Positions 9,892-18,875 are shown, counted from the first letter of the stretch. The stretch is 64,000 nt of DNA from Laspinema sp963821735 (GCA_963821735.1 CAWGFK010000012.1:310001-374000), one strand, 5' to 3'. Translations and numbers: made by a program. The notes: generated by a model not told the origin, from the sequence alone.

Positions 9892-9914
9892 CGTTAAGGG
9901 TCCTAAACGCCACG

Positions 9915-10526
9915 ATGACAGCAGTTTCAGAACAAGTCTTGATTGAGGCGGCCCGGGCGGGCCAGGTGGTGAGTTTTCCCACGGATACGGTCCCCGCATT
10001 AGCGGTCCTGCCGAATCGCGCTGAGTCCATCTTTGCCGTGAAACAACGCAGTCTGGATAAACCCTTAATTTTGATGGGGGCCACGGAAGCGGACCTCTGG
10101 CCTTTTGTCAAAAGTACCGAGACGGAGTTGCACATTTGGCAAGGGGTAGCGAACCGACATTGGCCCGGTGCGTTAACATTGGTTTTACCGGCCTCTGCTG
10201 CGGTTCCCTCGGTGATGAATCCGGTTGACCCGAGTACCATCGGGATTCGAGTTCCGGATCAGGCGATCGCCCGCCGAATTTTGGCTCAAACTGGCCCTTT
10301 AGCCACGACCAGCGCCAATCTCAGTGGGGAACCCCCGTTGCAAACAATGGCAGAGATTGATTTGCGCTTTCCCCAGGTGGTGACCCTGGAATGGGATCAG
10401 TCGGAACCGAACGCCACGGCCAGTGGGGTCCCTTCCACCGTCGCCAAATGGACGGGGCAAAGTTGGGAAATTCTTCGTCAAGGTGTCATTCAGTTAGACT
10501 CAAACAGCGAGGATCGGGGAAGATGA
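9915..10526 (+). CDS. tsaC: L-threonylcarbamoyladenylate synthase (Sua5/YciO/YrdC family)
   Basis: This enzyme makes threonylcarbamoyl-AMP for the t6A37 modification of ANN-decoding tRNAs. The 203-aa length fits the short TsaC class without the Sua5 C-terminal domain. Family motifs are visible: SFPTDTVPALA (residues about 19-29), KQRSLDKPLILM (about 43-54), WPGALTLVL (about 86-94), IGIRVPDQ and TTSANLSGEPP (about 131-141). It follows prmC by 23 bases, a common pairing. Its TGA overlaps the ATG of the next gene (ATGA at 10523-10526), suggesting translational coupling. Confidence 0.93.
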   Translation: MTAVSEQVLIEAARAGQVVSFPTDTVPALAVLPNRAESIFAVKQRSLDKPLILMGATEADLWPFVKSTETELHIWQGVANRHWPGALTLVLPASAAVPSVMNPVDPSTIGIRVPDQAIARRILAQTGPLATTSANLSGEPPLQTMAEIDLRFPQVVTLEWDQSEPNATASGVPSTVAKWTGQSWEILRQGVIQLDSNSEDRGR

Positions 10527-11578
10527 GCGGGGATGCCATGTTTCTCCTAACCGCAATCAGCGTTCAGAAATTAGGTTGGAATTTCGGGCAAACTATGGAC
10601 TGGATCTATTGGATCTCTGCAATCGGTGCCTTGGGGTTTGGGTTTGGCAGTGGATGGCTGATGCGATCGCGCTACCGCCCCGATCAGAGTACCCATTTCC
10701 CCTCAAGTCAAGGTAAAAATTTAGGAGACTCTAACCTATCGACTCGCCTCAAACAAACTCAGTTGGATTATCTGCTGACTCGTCAAATGTGTCAGTTTAA
10801 AGCGGGTTTTTTGTCTCGGATTTCCCATGAATTGCGATCGCCTTTAAATAGTTTAATCGGCGTTCATCAATTAATTTTAAGCGATTTATGTGATAATCCA
10901 GCAGAAGAACGCGAGTTTTTGGTCCAGGCCAATAACTCGGTTCACAAGATGATTCAAATGCTCGATCGCATTATCGAAGTCTCTCGGATTGAGGAAGGTC
11001 GTAACCCCCTCAAAATGGAAATTCTGCATCTGGCTGATGTGTTTGAAGAAGTTCATTATTTAACTGAACTCCAAGCGGCTAACCGCAATATCTCGTTGCA
11101 CATTTCCCAACCGGACCCCAAAATTTCCATTCGGGCGGACCAGCGATGTCTGACTCAGGTGCTGGTTACCTTTATTGATCTGGCGATTAACCCAGTCGGC
11201 AATGGTCGCATCGGCATTTCTGCAAAAGTTTCTCCCTTATCTGGATCAAGCAAATCCACCCAGGGTCAAAAACCCCAGGGGGGTGAGGTGATCATCTCTA
11301 TTGATCTTCCCCTCCCGCCTCATTGTTTTTCCGAACCCCTCGATTTCCTGCAACTCCAACAGAACCGCAAGGAAAGGACCCCGGAAACTGAAGTCGATCT
11401 GTCTCCGGGTACAATTTTGATGATGAATCAGAGCATTTTGGAACTGATGGGCGGCCATTTAGAAATGGTTGAAGCCGGTCCGGTGTCGGAGGAGCTTCGA
11501 GGGGTAGAGGGTTCAGAAATAACTAGGCTTCAATGCTCGCTTCCATTAGCACTTCGCGAGTCTTCAGTTCTTCCGTGA
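10523..11578 (+). CDS. membrane-anchored sensor histidine kinase with degenerate ATPase domain
   Basis: 351 aa from ATG 10523, which overlaps the tsaC stop by four bases and has a purine-rich GGGGAAG upstream. One transmembrane segment lies near residues 27-47 (WIYWISAIGALGFGFGSGWLM). The HisKA dimerisation box FLSRISHELRSPLNSLIG carries the phosphoacceptor His at residue 102. The following region has an N-box-like helix (QRCLTQVLVTFIDLAIN), but the N, G1 and G2 ATP-lid motifs are poorly preserved. The kinase may be inactive or divergent. There is no PAS or HAMP domain. No cognate regulator is adjacent. Its 3' end overlaps the convergent GNAT gene by 56 bases. Confidence 0.8.
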   Translation: MSGDAMFLLTAISVQKLGWNFGQTMDWIYWISAIGALGFGFGSGWLMRSRYRPDQSTHFPSSQGKNLGDSNLSTRLKQTQLDYLLTRQMCQFKAGFLSRISHELRSPLNSLIGVHQLILSDLCDNPAEEREFLVQANNSVHKMIQMLDRIIEVSRIEEGRNPLKMEILHLADVFEEVHYLTELQAANRNISLHISQPDPKISIRADQRCLTQVLVTFIDLAINPVGNGRIGISAKVSPLSGSSKSTQGQKPQGGEVIISIDLPLPPHCFSEPLDFLQLQQNRKERTPETEVDLSPGTILMMNQSILELMGGHLEMVEAGPVSEELRGVEGSEITRLQCSLPLALRESSVLP

Positions 11579-11996
11579 AGTTTTGGTTATTGTAGAGAAC
11601 CATTGTCGTGGTTGAGTTTTCCTCGAACCCAATCCGCTCATAGAATCGTTGCTGATGAGTGGTCATGAGGTAAACTCGCTCGACTCGATTCATCCGGGGA
11701 TGACTTAAGAGGGTTTCGACTAATTTGCGTCCCAATCCGACACCTTGATATTCCGGGTGAATGATCACATCCCAAATCGTAGCTCGATAAATGCCGTCGG
11801 AAGTGGCGCGAGCTAACCCAATCAGGCGCTCTCCTTCCCAAACGGTAATCACCGGATCGCTGTTGGCGATCGCGATGGCTAAATCCTCAATTTTTCGCTC
11901 TCGCGCCCAAAAAGCGGTGAGTTCAAATAGCCTTTTAAGCTGTTGGATATCTACATCTTCTTTGCGATCGCGAAATTGAATGTGACTGCAATCCAT
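11523..11996 (-). CDS. GNAT-family N-acetyltransferase
   Basis: 157 aa when started at the ATG ending at 11996; the frame is open further upstream but the extra residues look non-coding. The acetyl-CoA-binding motif A is clear: WDVIIHPEYQGVGLGRKLVETLL (V/I-x-P-x-Y-Q-G-x-G-x-G-x, residues about 90-112). Motif B follows (RVYLMTTHQQRFYERIGFE). It resembles cyanobacterial relatives of the plastid GNAT acetyltransferases, which act on protein N-termini and lysines; the substrate here is unknown. It is convergent with the histidine kinase, overlapping by 56 bases. Confidence 0.87.
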   Translation of the reverse strand: MDCSHIQFRDRKEDVDIQQLKRLFELTAFWARERKIEDLAIAIANSDPVITVWEGERLIGLARATSDGIYRATIWDVIIHPEYQGVGLGRKLVETLLSHPRMNRVERVYLMTTHQQRFYERIGFEENSTTTMVLYNNQNFTEELKTREVLMEASIEA

Positions 11997-12503
11997 CGTC
12001 GTTTTCCTACTCACTTGATGTCTAGGTTTATTGACAAATCGCTCTGGAAATTGAGTGCTTTCTAGTCTTGAACCCTCTCTGGTTTGAATCGACCCCAACT
12101 CGGGGTATTGATGGGGAGGTATAAGCTTTTGGGAATGAGCAGTTCGTATAGTTCCGCTCCTGCACTCCACAGAGGTTTCCTTGTTTTTAGGAAAGCTGAG
12201 AATAAATTTCTCACTCGGACAACAAGGACGGGCTGTTTTCTGTTACCCTGGGCAGTCGCGTTCTAAAGTCGAAGCCAAAGGGTTCTACTGTTGATTCCTA
12301 AAATCCGATAATTTTTAATCGTATAACTATTCTTATAACATAACTGATAAATGGACTACCTTAATTCTGATTTTTTATATCATAATTTCTTGACATTTTG
12401 CACCCAAAGCGGTAACAAATAGCCCCACAGTTTTCTAGGGTTCTGTACCCGTCTTGTTCAGTCAATATCACGGATTGCCCAGGGGGAACGATTGGGCTGT
12501 TTC

Positions 12504-12687
12504 TACCAAGTCCGGTTGGTCAAAGTAGGTTTTCGCTTTTAGCCCGCGCAGGCGGGCTTCGTGCGTATAGCCCCAGGCTTAAGCCTGCGGGTTTTTACTT
12601 TTAGCCCGCGCAGGCGGGCTTCGTGCGTATAGCCTCCGGGCTTAAGCCTGCGGGTTTTCACAGACCTTTGACAACCGGATTCCGTAT
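12504..12687. repeat. family-2 palindromic element, copy A (with an internal duplication)
   Basis: The ends are inverted repeats: TACCAAGTCCGGTTGGTCAAAG on the left and, on the right, the complement of ATACGGAATCCGGTTGTC. Inside, a segment of about 60 bp containing AGCCCGCGCAGGCGGGCT and AGGCTTAAGCCTGCGGG is present twice in tandem (about 12540 and 12600). No ORF. Confidence 0.7.
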
Positions 12688-12703
12688 GATGAGTTTTCTT
12701 TTC

Positions 12704-12990
12704 AAAGCCCCTCTCCCGTTCTGGGAGAGGGGTTTGGGGTGAGGGGAGTCCCGATGGAGATGAGAAGCGTTATATCCACCCTCAGAATGCGCTTAGGGCT
12801 GGGGCTGCAAGAATAAAGCCCGCACAGGCGGGCTAAGGGAACTCCAAAAAATAAAACCTCCAGAACGTTCGTAGTTCCGGATCAACGGAGTAGCCCAGTC
12901 AAGTAGGGGCGCAATGCTTGCGCCCTCCGGAGGGCGCAAGCATGCGCCCTACACTTCCTCAGTGAACGGAGGGTATTTTTAGAAACCGAT
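12704..12990. repeat. cluster of palindromic repeats upstream of the hemB 3' end
   Basis: Three hairpin-forming segments are visible. GCCCCTCTCCC pairs with GGGAGAGGGG near 12704-12731. A GCCCGCACAGGCGGGC core lies near 12818. TAGGGGCGCAATGCTTGCGC pairs with its near-complement around a CCTCCGGAGG centre (12904-12952). None overlaps a gene. Confidence 0.6.
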
Positions 12991-12993
12991 CGC

Positions 12994-13983
12994 TTAGGAC
13001 TGGTTTGCCAACCAACGAGCCGCATCTTTGGCATGGTAGGTGAGAATCAGGTCTGCACCAGCGCGTTTGAAGCCGGTTAAGGTTTCTAAAACCACTCGTT
13101 CCTCATCAATCCAGCCATTGAGGGCAGCAGCTTTGACCATCGCATATTCCCCAGAGACATTATAAGCGGCAACAGGGAGGTGACTCGCCTGTTTGACGCG
13201 CCAGATAATATCCATATAGGCGAGGGCTGGTTTAACCATCAGCATATCCGCCCCTTCCTGGATATCCAGTTCAATTTCAGTCAGGGCCTCGCGACCATTA
13301 GCCGGATCCATTTGATAGGTGCGCCGATCGCCAAATTGCGGAGAGGAATCTGCGGCATCTCGGAACGGGCCATAATAGGCGGAGGCATATTTCGCCGCAT
13401 AAGACAGGATGGGGATATCTTCAAATCCCGCCCCATCTAATCCAGACCGGATTGCCTGAACAAATCCATCCATCATCCCAGACGGGGCGATAATATCGGC
13501 ACCGGCGTTCGCTTGGGCGATCGCCGTTTTCTTCAGCAACTCCAGGGTGGGATCGTTGAGCACCCGCCCCATTAAGTCCCCCACTTCTAAATAGCCACAA
13601 TGTCCATGACTGGTGTACTCACACAGACAGGTATCCACGATTACGAGGAGTTCGGGAACCGCTGCTTTCACCGCAGCCGTTGCTTTCTGGACAATTCCGC
13701 AATCATGCCATGCGCCGGTTGCCTCGGTATCTTTGTCCTCGGGAATGCCAAACAGAATAATGGCGGGAATGCCCAAGTCATAGACTTCTTTGGCTTCTTC
13801 GACAATTTTATCTACCGAGAGTTGATAGACTCCGGGCATGGAGGAGACTTCCTTGGCAACGGATTCCCCTGGGACAGCAAACAGGGGATAGATTAAGTCG
13901 CTGGTGGTAAGGAGATTTTCTCGCACCATTCGGCGGAGTTGGGGGTGCTGACGCAAACGGCGAGGGCGATGAGTTGGAAACAT
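12994..13983 (-). CDS. hemB: delta-aminolevulinic acid dehydratase (porphobilinogen synthase)
   Basis: HemB condenses two 5-aminolevulinate molecules to porphobilinogen on the path to haem, chlorophyll and bilins. The 329-aa product starts at MFPTHRPRRLR (ATG ending at 13983); upstream codons are in frame but foreign to the family. The RPRRLRQ N-terminus, the cysteine/Asp metal region DTCLCEYTSHGHCG, the Schiff-base lysines in SYAAKYASAYYGPFRDA and MLMVKPALAY, and the C-terminal GADLILTYHAKDAARWL are all present. hemA lies 6 kb away on the opposite strand. Confidence 0.97.
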   Translation of the reverse strand: MFPTHRPRRLRQHPQLRRMVRENLLTTSDLIYPLFAVPGESVAKEVSSMPGVYQLSVDKIVEEAKEVYDLGIPAIILFGIPEDKDTEATGAWHDCGIVQKATAAVKAAVPELLVIVDTCLCEYTSHGHCGYLEVGDLMGRVLNDPTLELLKKTAIAQANAGADIIAPSGMMDGFVQAIRSGLDGAGFEDIPILSYAAKYASAYYGPFRDAADSSPQFGDRRTYQMDPANGREALTEIELDIQEGADMLMVKPALAYMDIIWRVKQASHLPVAAYNVSGEYAMVKAAALNGWIDEERVVLETLTGFKRAGADLILTYHAKDAARWLANQS

Positions 13984-14136
13984 AGCTGAATTTAAAGAAG
14001 GAATACGCGACAGTTTTAAGACTTTAAGTCTAGAGTTATCTGGCGATCGCTGGCGCATTTAGTTACGTTTTGTAACATCTTGTTTCCTGGGCGATCGGTG
14101 AGTTTATTGCGGTGGGGGATATAAAATCCGGTTGTA

Positions 14137-14455
14137 ATACGAAATTCGGTTGTTAAAGGTCTATAAAAACTAGCCCTGTCAAGGTGGTAAATTGAATCCC
14201 GCCTCATCCGGAGTTTCTTGTAGGGGCGTATTGCATACGCCCTCTTTATCTGTCAATGGAATCCCGCCTCATCCTTGTTTCTTGTAGGGGCGTATTGCAT
14301 ACATGAGAGAATTTATGCAATACGCCCCTACAAATACACCTTGACAGCGGCAGTCTATAAAAACCCACACCCGTTAACGGTGGGGCGTTTGCGGACAAAG
14401 CCCGAGAAGCGCGGCGTCAAACCGAAAACCGACTTTTACCAACCGAATTTGGTAT
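14137..14455. repeat. family-2 palindromic element, copy B, interrupted by a family-1 element
   Basis: The left end ATACGAAATTCGGTTGTTAA and right end TTTTACCAACCGAATTTGGTAT are inverted relatives. Between them the element is split by a family-1 insertion (14173-14351). The segment GTCTATAAAAAC, which belongs to family 2, appears on both sides of that insertion (14159-14170 and 14353-14364). Confidence 0.65.
14173..14351. mobile_element. family-1 inverted-repeat element, copy 1
   Basis: Begins GCCCTGTCAAGGTG (14173-14186) and ends in CACCTTGACAG (14337-14347) followed by a diverged CGGC. It contains two copies of a GTAGGGGCGTATTGCATACG-type palindrome and AATCCCGCCTCATCC. It is flanked by the 12-bp direct repeat GTCTATAAAAAC. 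No coding capacity, so it would need a transposase in trans. Confidence 0.65.
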
Positions 14456-14865
14456 AAGGGATTTCCATAAAAACAGTTCTGCATTAGGGAACTCCAAAAA
14501 ATAAACTATCCAAAAAACCCGCACCCTGTAAGGGTGGGGCTACACGGACAAAGCCCGCCTGCGCGGGCTAAAAGAGTCTTCTTAGGTGCGATCGCATCAA
14601 ATTTGGATGATTTATTTGTTGCAATACCCTTAGAAGTTTTGCAGAATTGGAAAAGCCCTAGGGCTGTTTCAGTCTCCCTGCCAAATTAGTTTTGGGGTTG
14701 TTCAATCGCTTTATCCGGCGGGGGATACAGCCGTTTTTTCCTACTTTTTAACCTATTATTAGGAAATAAGGCCGAACACCCTTGGGCTGTAACGCTTACG
14801 GTGCAAGGAAAATTTTAGAATGAAACAGCCCTACCTTTTAGGGGAGGGCCACCGGAGGGGTCCTT
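14456..14865. other. gene-free stretch with a partial repeat core
   Basis: From about 14488 it carries a truncated family-2 core: AACTCCAAAAAATAAA, then CCCGCACCCTGTAAGGGTGG and GCCCGCCTGCGCGGGC. The rest up to the stop of the SBBP gene shows no ORF. Confidence 0.45.
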
Positions 14866-17800
14866 CTAGGGAGTCGCCACTCGTCCTTCCTGTAACCCGA
14901 ACAGGACAAAATGCTCAAACGCGCTACCGAAGGCCCCGCGATTCAGCGCCTGGGCGACATCAATGTTCCGGAATAAATAAGCTGACTCGCTGAATACCGG
15001 GCTCGGTTGACGACCCTGGAGTTCGCCCTGTTCGAGGAAATGTTGGAATCCACTCACGAAACCTCCAGCGGCAACGATCGCCGCTACATCGGGATTTTGA
15101 GTCAGATAAAACGTTTCATCAAACGCCGGATTGGGATTACGCCGCTCAAACTGTCCCGATTGCAGATAGTGACTGTAACCACTATTAAAAATCCCTGCGG
15201 CCACCGCTTCGGCTACATCGGGATTTTGCCGCAGGTAGAAACTTTCTAAAAACAGCTTCGCATTGCGATCGCGCCCTTCAAAAAATCCCGTCTGCACGAA
15301 ATGGTCAAACCCACTCGCCACCTGACCCGTTCCGACTGCCACAGCTACATCGGGATTCCGGGCTAAATACTGCCCTTCATTGAAAAACTGAGCGGGCGCA
15401 GGACGGCCCTCCTCTCGGCCAAACAGCAAATAATGTTGTAATCCACTGGTCAAAGTCCCAGCGGCAACCGCTTCTGCCACGCCGGGATTTTGAGCCAAAT
15501 AGGCCGCCTCATTAAAATACAGCGACAGAGGATTGAGACCTCGTTCTGTCACAGACTGAATGAAGTTTTCAAAACGCGGCGGTGGTGGCGGTGGCGGTGG
15601 GGGTTCCGTGGGTTCTGGCGCAGGGGGGAAGGGTTCTGCACCCCCAGGGCCAGGTAAACCGGGACTAGGGGCCGGTGCTCCGGGAGGGACAACAATCGGT
15701 TGCGTGGGGTCGATGGGTTGGACGATCGCCACCACAAAGGCATCCCCTTGGACTCCCCCTGCCGCATTCGGCAACGGATTCACAATGGGGAAATTCGCCG
15801 ACGCACTTTGACCCGTGACAAAGGCTGTTCCTGCGGCATTCACCGCGATCGCATTCCCCGACTCAAACCCATTGCCTCCGAGATAGGTTAAGTAATCAAT
15901 CGTCCTCCCATCAGCGAGAAGTTTCCCCACAAACGCATCCCCATTCCCCCCAAATCCGGGCTGAATCGGCGCAACCTGGGGTAAATCAGAGGAGGTCGTT
16001 TCTCCCGTTAAATAGACATTCCCGCGATCGTCGATCGCCATATCATTCCCCTCATCAAACCCACTGCCACCGAGGAAGGTGGAATAAATAAAACTTGAAC
16101 CATCCGGTGTCAACTTGGTCACAAAGGCGTCGGATAAGCCATTTAACCCTTGGATGGGATTAAGGAGGGGGAAATCTCCCAGGGGAATCACCGCCCGGGG
16201 TTGAGCATCTCGGGGGACTCCGGTGCTTCCGGCAATATAAACGTGCCCCGCTGCATCCACGGCGATCGCATTCCCCACATCACTATCTCGTCCCCCTAAA
16301 TAGGTGGAGTAAATTAACTCACTGCCATCACTACTAATTTTGGTGACAAAGGCATCCCCACCGCCTCGATATCTGCGCTGTAACTCGGACACCAAGGGAA
16401 AGTTATCCGTACTCGTTTGTCCCGTGACATAGATATTTTGGTTCGCATCCACAGCGATCGCATTCCCCTCCTCATTCCCAAATCCACCTAGGAACGTGGA
16501 GTAAAGCAACCCTCCGAGGGGGTTAAACTTGGCCACAAATACATCGGACCCATTCGCACCAATGGTATTTTGCACCGCACCCACCATCGGAAAATTTTCG
16601 GAAAAGGTTTGGCCGGTCACATAAAAATTCCCCTCATTATCCAGGGTAATCCCATTCACCGAATCAAAGCCCCCGCCTCCAAAATAGGTCCCCAATTCGA
16701 GAAATCCGCCACCAGGAGTCAGCTTGAGAATAAACCCATCCCCTCCCCCATTTGCTGCTGTCTGGGCGGCCCCTATGGTGACGGGGAAGTTATCCGAACT
16801 GGTTTGTCCCACCACAAAGGCGCTGCCGCGACTATCGACAACCAGATCTAAGGCTTGGTCATTGTCTCGGCCCCCTAAATAGGTGGAGTAGAAGGCGCTG
16901 GCTCCATCAGCGGCAATCTTGGTAATAAAGGTATCAAATTTGAAGGACTCGGGATTACTAATCGTGGATTGTAGGGGAATTCGGGTGGGAAAGTCTGTGG
17001 AGATGGTTCTTCCGGCGATGTAGATATTGCCTTCTGCATCCAGGGCGATCGCATCCCCTTGGTCTTGCAGGGTCCCGCCCAAATAGCTGGAATATTGCAG
17101 GGTCGGGTCAATAATTAAGGCATAGTTGGGGTCATAAGTGCCTAACTCAAATCCAACTTGGCCCGAGTCCAGTAATTCATACTGACCCGCCACAGAAACG
17201 CGATCGCCTTCGATATCCTGATAAATAATCGGGGCGGCCTCGATTAACTCACCCAAGGCCGTTTGCAGCACCAGCGCCCCTTCCCGCAGGGCGACTGCCT
17301 CAATTCCGCTATAGTCCAAGAGAATTTGCCCCGGATCCGCTCCTGGGTCCACCACAAATTCTCGTTTGAGTTCCCCTTCAGTGCCGCGATAAACTAAATC
17401 AATACCGTCATAAAGGTCCCGATAGGCAATGCCTTGGTAGGTAGGCACATTCCCCGACCAACTGGACTCATCAGACCCAGATAAGAAATTCGCCAGTCCG
17501 GGCAAGGGTTCTATCCCTTCAATCACTGGGTCACCATTGGCCCCGACAAACTCTAGGCGGACCACGGAAGATTGCACTTCCTCGGATTCTGGGTCCGGTT
17601 GTGCGGCGACACTGAATACCACCTCGTCTGGGGTAAAGAAAATCCCATGCGAAGCCCCTCGGACCGAGAAATTCACCGTGGGGTCAAATTGCCCCGCATT
17701 GGGAATAAAACTTAACGGTAACTGGCCTAAATTGGGGACCTGTGACCCAAGCAAGGGGTCCCCGGGAGTATTCTCGGGGGAAACCGTTTCCAGGGGGGCG

Positions 17801-18042
17801 ACTGGCAAACGTCCTTCCTGCTGACCATAGAGCAGCCAATGTTGCCACCCACTCTCAAACTCGCCGGTGCTAACCGCCTGAGCCACATCGGGATAAGCAT
17901 TCAAATAGAACTCAGCATCGAATCCGGTGCCTGCCGCTTCAGTGGTCAGAGGCAACAGCCCAGAGGCATCTACCAGACTAGACGGTTCTAGTGGCGATCG
18001 CCATTCGATTTCCAACCCCTCGACATCCATGTTGTTTTGCAT
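14866..18042 (-). CDS. SBBP beta-propeller protein with N- and C-terminal NPDVA-type repeats
   Basis: A 1058-aa probable extracellular protein. Domain order: one repeat of FYLNAYPDVAQAV...SGWQHWLLYGQQEGR (residues about 41-78), a DUF7948-like domain beginning LPLSFIPNAGQFD (about 108-310), then seven SBBP repeats of the form YSTYLGG..D.GNAIAVDAAGN.Y..G.T...FP (about 310-775), enough for one seven-bladed propeller. A Pro-rich linker follows (about 790-835), then five repeats FYL.QNPDVA.AVAAG...SG..H(Y/F)L..G..EGR (about 845-1058). Such repeats occur at the ends of many secreted cyanobacterial proteins. No Sec signal peptide is evident; a non-classical or type I route is possible. Function unknown. 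The gene is monocistronic and flanked by repeat elements on both sides. Confidence 0.85.
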   Translation of the reverse strand: MQNNMDVEGLEIEWRSPLEPSSLVDASGLLPLTTEAAGTGFDAEFYLNAYPDVAQAVSTGEFESGWQHWLLYGQQEGRLPVAPLETVSPENTPGDPLLGSQVPNLGQLPLSFIPNAGQFDPTVNFSVRGASHGIFFTPDEVVFSVAAQPDPESEEVQSSVVRLEFVGANGDPVIEGIEPLPGLANFLSGSDESSWSGNVPTYQGIAYRDLYDGIDLVYRGTEGELKREFVVDPGADPGQILLDYSGIEAVALREGALVLQTALGELIEAAPIIYQDIEGDRVSVAGQYELLDSGQVGFELGTYDPNYALIIDPTLQYSSYLGGTLQDQGDAIALDAEGNIYIAGRTISTDFPTRIPLQSTISNPESFKFDTFITKIAADGASAFYSTYLGGRDNDQALDLVVDSRGSAFVVGQTSSDNFPVTIGAAQTAANGGGDGFILKLTPGGGFLELGTYFGGGGFDSVNGITLDNEGNFYVTGQTFSENFPMVGAVQNTIGANGSDVFVAKFNPLGGLLYSTFLGGFGNEEGNAIAVDANQNIYVTGQTSTDNFPLVSELQRRYRGGGDAFVTKISSDGSELIYSTYLGGRDSDVGNAIAVDAAGHVYIAGSTGVPRDAQPRAVIPLGDFPLLNPIQGLNGLSDAFVTKLTPDGSSFIYSTFLGGSGFDEGNDMAIDDRGNVYLTGETTSSDLPQVAPIQPGFGGNGDAFVGKLLADGRTIDYLTYLGGNGFESGNAIAVNAAGTAFVTGQSASANFPIVNPLPNAAGGVQGDAFVVAIVQPIDPTQPIVVPPGAPAPSPGLPGPGGAEPFPPAPEPTEPPPPPPPPPRFENFIQSVTERGLNPLSLYFNEAAYLAQNPGVAEAVAAGTLTSGLQHYLLFGREEGRPAPAQFFNEGQYLARNPDVAVAVGTGQVASGFDHFVQTGFFEGRDRNAKLFLESFYLRQNPDVAEAVAAGIFNSGYSHYLQSGQFERRNPNPAFDETFYLTQNPDVAAIVAAGGFVSGFQHFLEQGELQGRQPSPVFSESAYLFRNIDVAQALNRGAFGSAFEHFVLFGLQEGRVATP

Positions 18043-18278
18043 CGTAAAAGTGTTTTAAATCAGACCAAAGCCGCACGATTCGGCAAGGGTAAGGCGTTCT
18101 GCCTGCTGGGAATCTATCGTGCTGGGTGTGATCATAGCCCATCACTTCGTTAGAACTACGGATTTTCCCCTTCCCAGCAGTGCTCGCCCAACGATGTCCA
18201 CCCTATCTCTCCCAGATTACCCACTGCTGCCCATTTTTCAACCTCAGCCATCTGGGTGGGTGAGGATTATCAACCCAG

Positions 18279-18647
18279 CCCTGTCAAGGTGTATTTGTAG
18301 GGGCGTATTGCATAAATTCTCTCATGTATGCAATACGCCCCTACAAGAAATAGGGATGAGGCGGGATTCTATTGACCGATAAAGAGGGCGTATGCAATAC
18401 GCCCCTACAAGAAATAGGGATGAGGCGGGATTCCATTGACCGATAAAGAGGGCGTATGCAATACGCCCCTACAAGAAATAGGGATGAGGCGGGATTCCAT
18501 TGACCGATAAAGAGGGCGTATGCAATACGCCCCTACAAGAAATAGGGATGAGGCGGGATTCCATTGACCGATAAAGAGGGCGTATGCAATACGCCCCTAC
18601 AAGAAATAGGGATGAGGCGGGATTCTATTGACCACCTTGACAGGGCT
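18279..18647. mobile_element. family-1 inverted-repeat element, copy 2, with a 64-bp tandem array
   Basis: Terminal inverted repeats are GCCCTGTCAAGGTG (18278-18291) and CACCTTGACAGGGC (18633-18646). The 16-bp sequence AGGATTATCAACCCAG flanks the element on both sides (18263-18278 and 18648-18663), as a target-site duplication would; its last base coincides with the first base of the left inverted repeat. The interior is mostly a tandem array (18310-18629). There is no ORF of coding character. Confidence 0.72.
18310..18629. repeat. tandem array of 64-bp units
   Basis: Four units of exactly 64 bp begin GACCGATAAAGAGGGCGTAT at 18374, 18438, 18502 and 18566. They are preceded by a related, diverged unit from 18310. 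Units differ by a C/T change in GGATTC(C/T)ATT. Each unit carries GGGCGTATGCAATACGCCC, a hairpin. Not a CRISPR: there are no unique spacers. Confidence 0.85.
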
Positions 18648-18663
18648 AGGATTATCAACCCAG

Positions 18664-18875
18664 TTGCTGCGACATATCTGGAGCAATTGGCAACAAACAA
18701 AGGGCGGTGAAACCCGGGTTCTTGTTCCCGGGCGGGAATGGATCCGGACCCTAGCAGCAAAACTTAACAAAAACTGAGTTAAACGCGATCGCTATGGGTA
18801 TCCGTCCTCTGATAGACTTTTAGACGGTTGTAGCCAGAGAAAAGGCTGCTGATAGGCAGTTGGGAGGAAAATTCC
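18664..18875. promoter_or_regulatory. upstream region of glpX
   Basis: No ORF. It holds the glpX leader with GGGAGGAAA at 18861-18869, the ribosome binding site that supports the GTG start at 18876. Confidence 0.45.

Noticed and set aside
10391..10522. Histidine kinase starting inside tsaC
   Set aside because: This is an open shadow frame of tsaC; the ATG at 10523 overlaps the tsaC stop and has a ribosome binding site.
18310..18629. CRISPR array
   Set aside because: The 64-bp units are repeated end to end with no variable spacers, and no cas genes are present.
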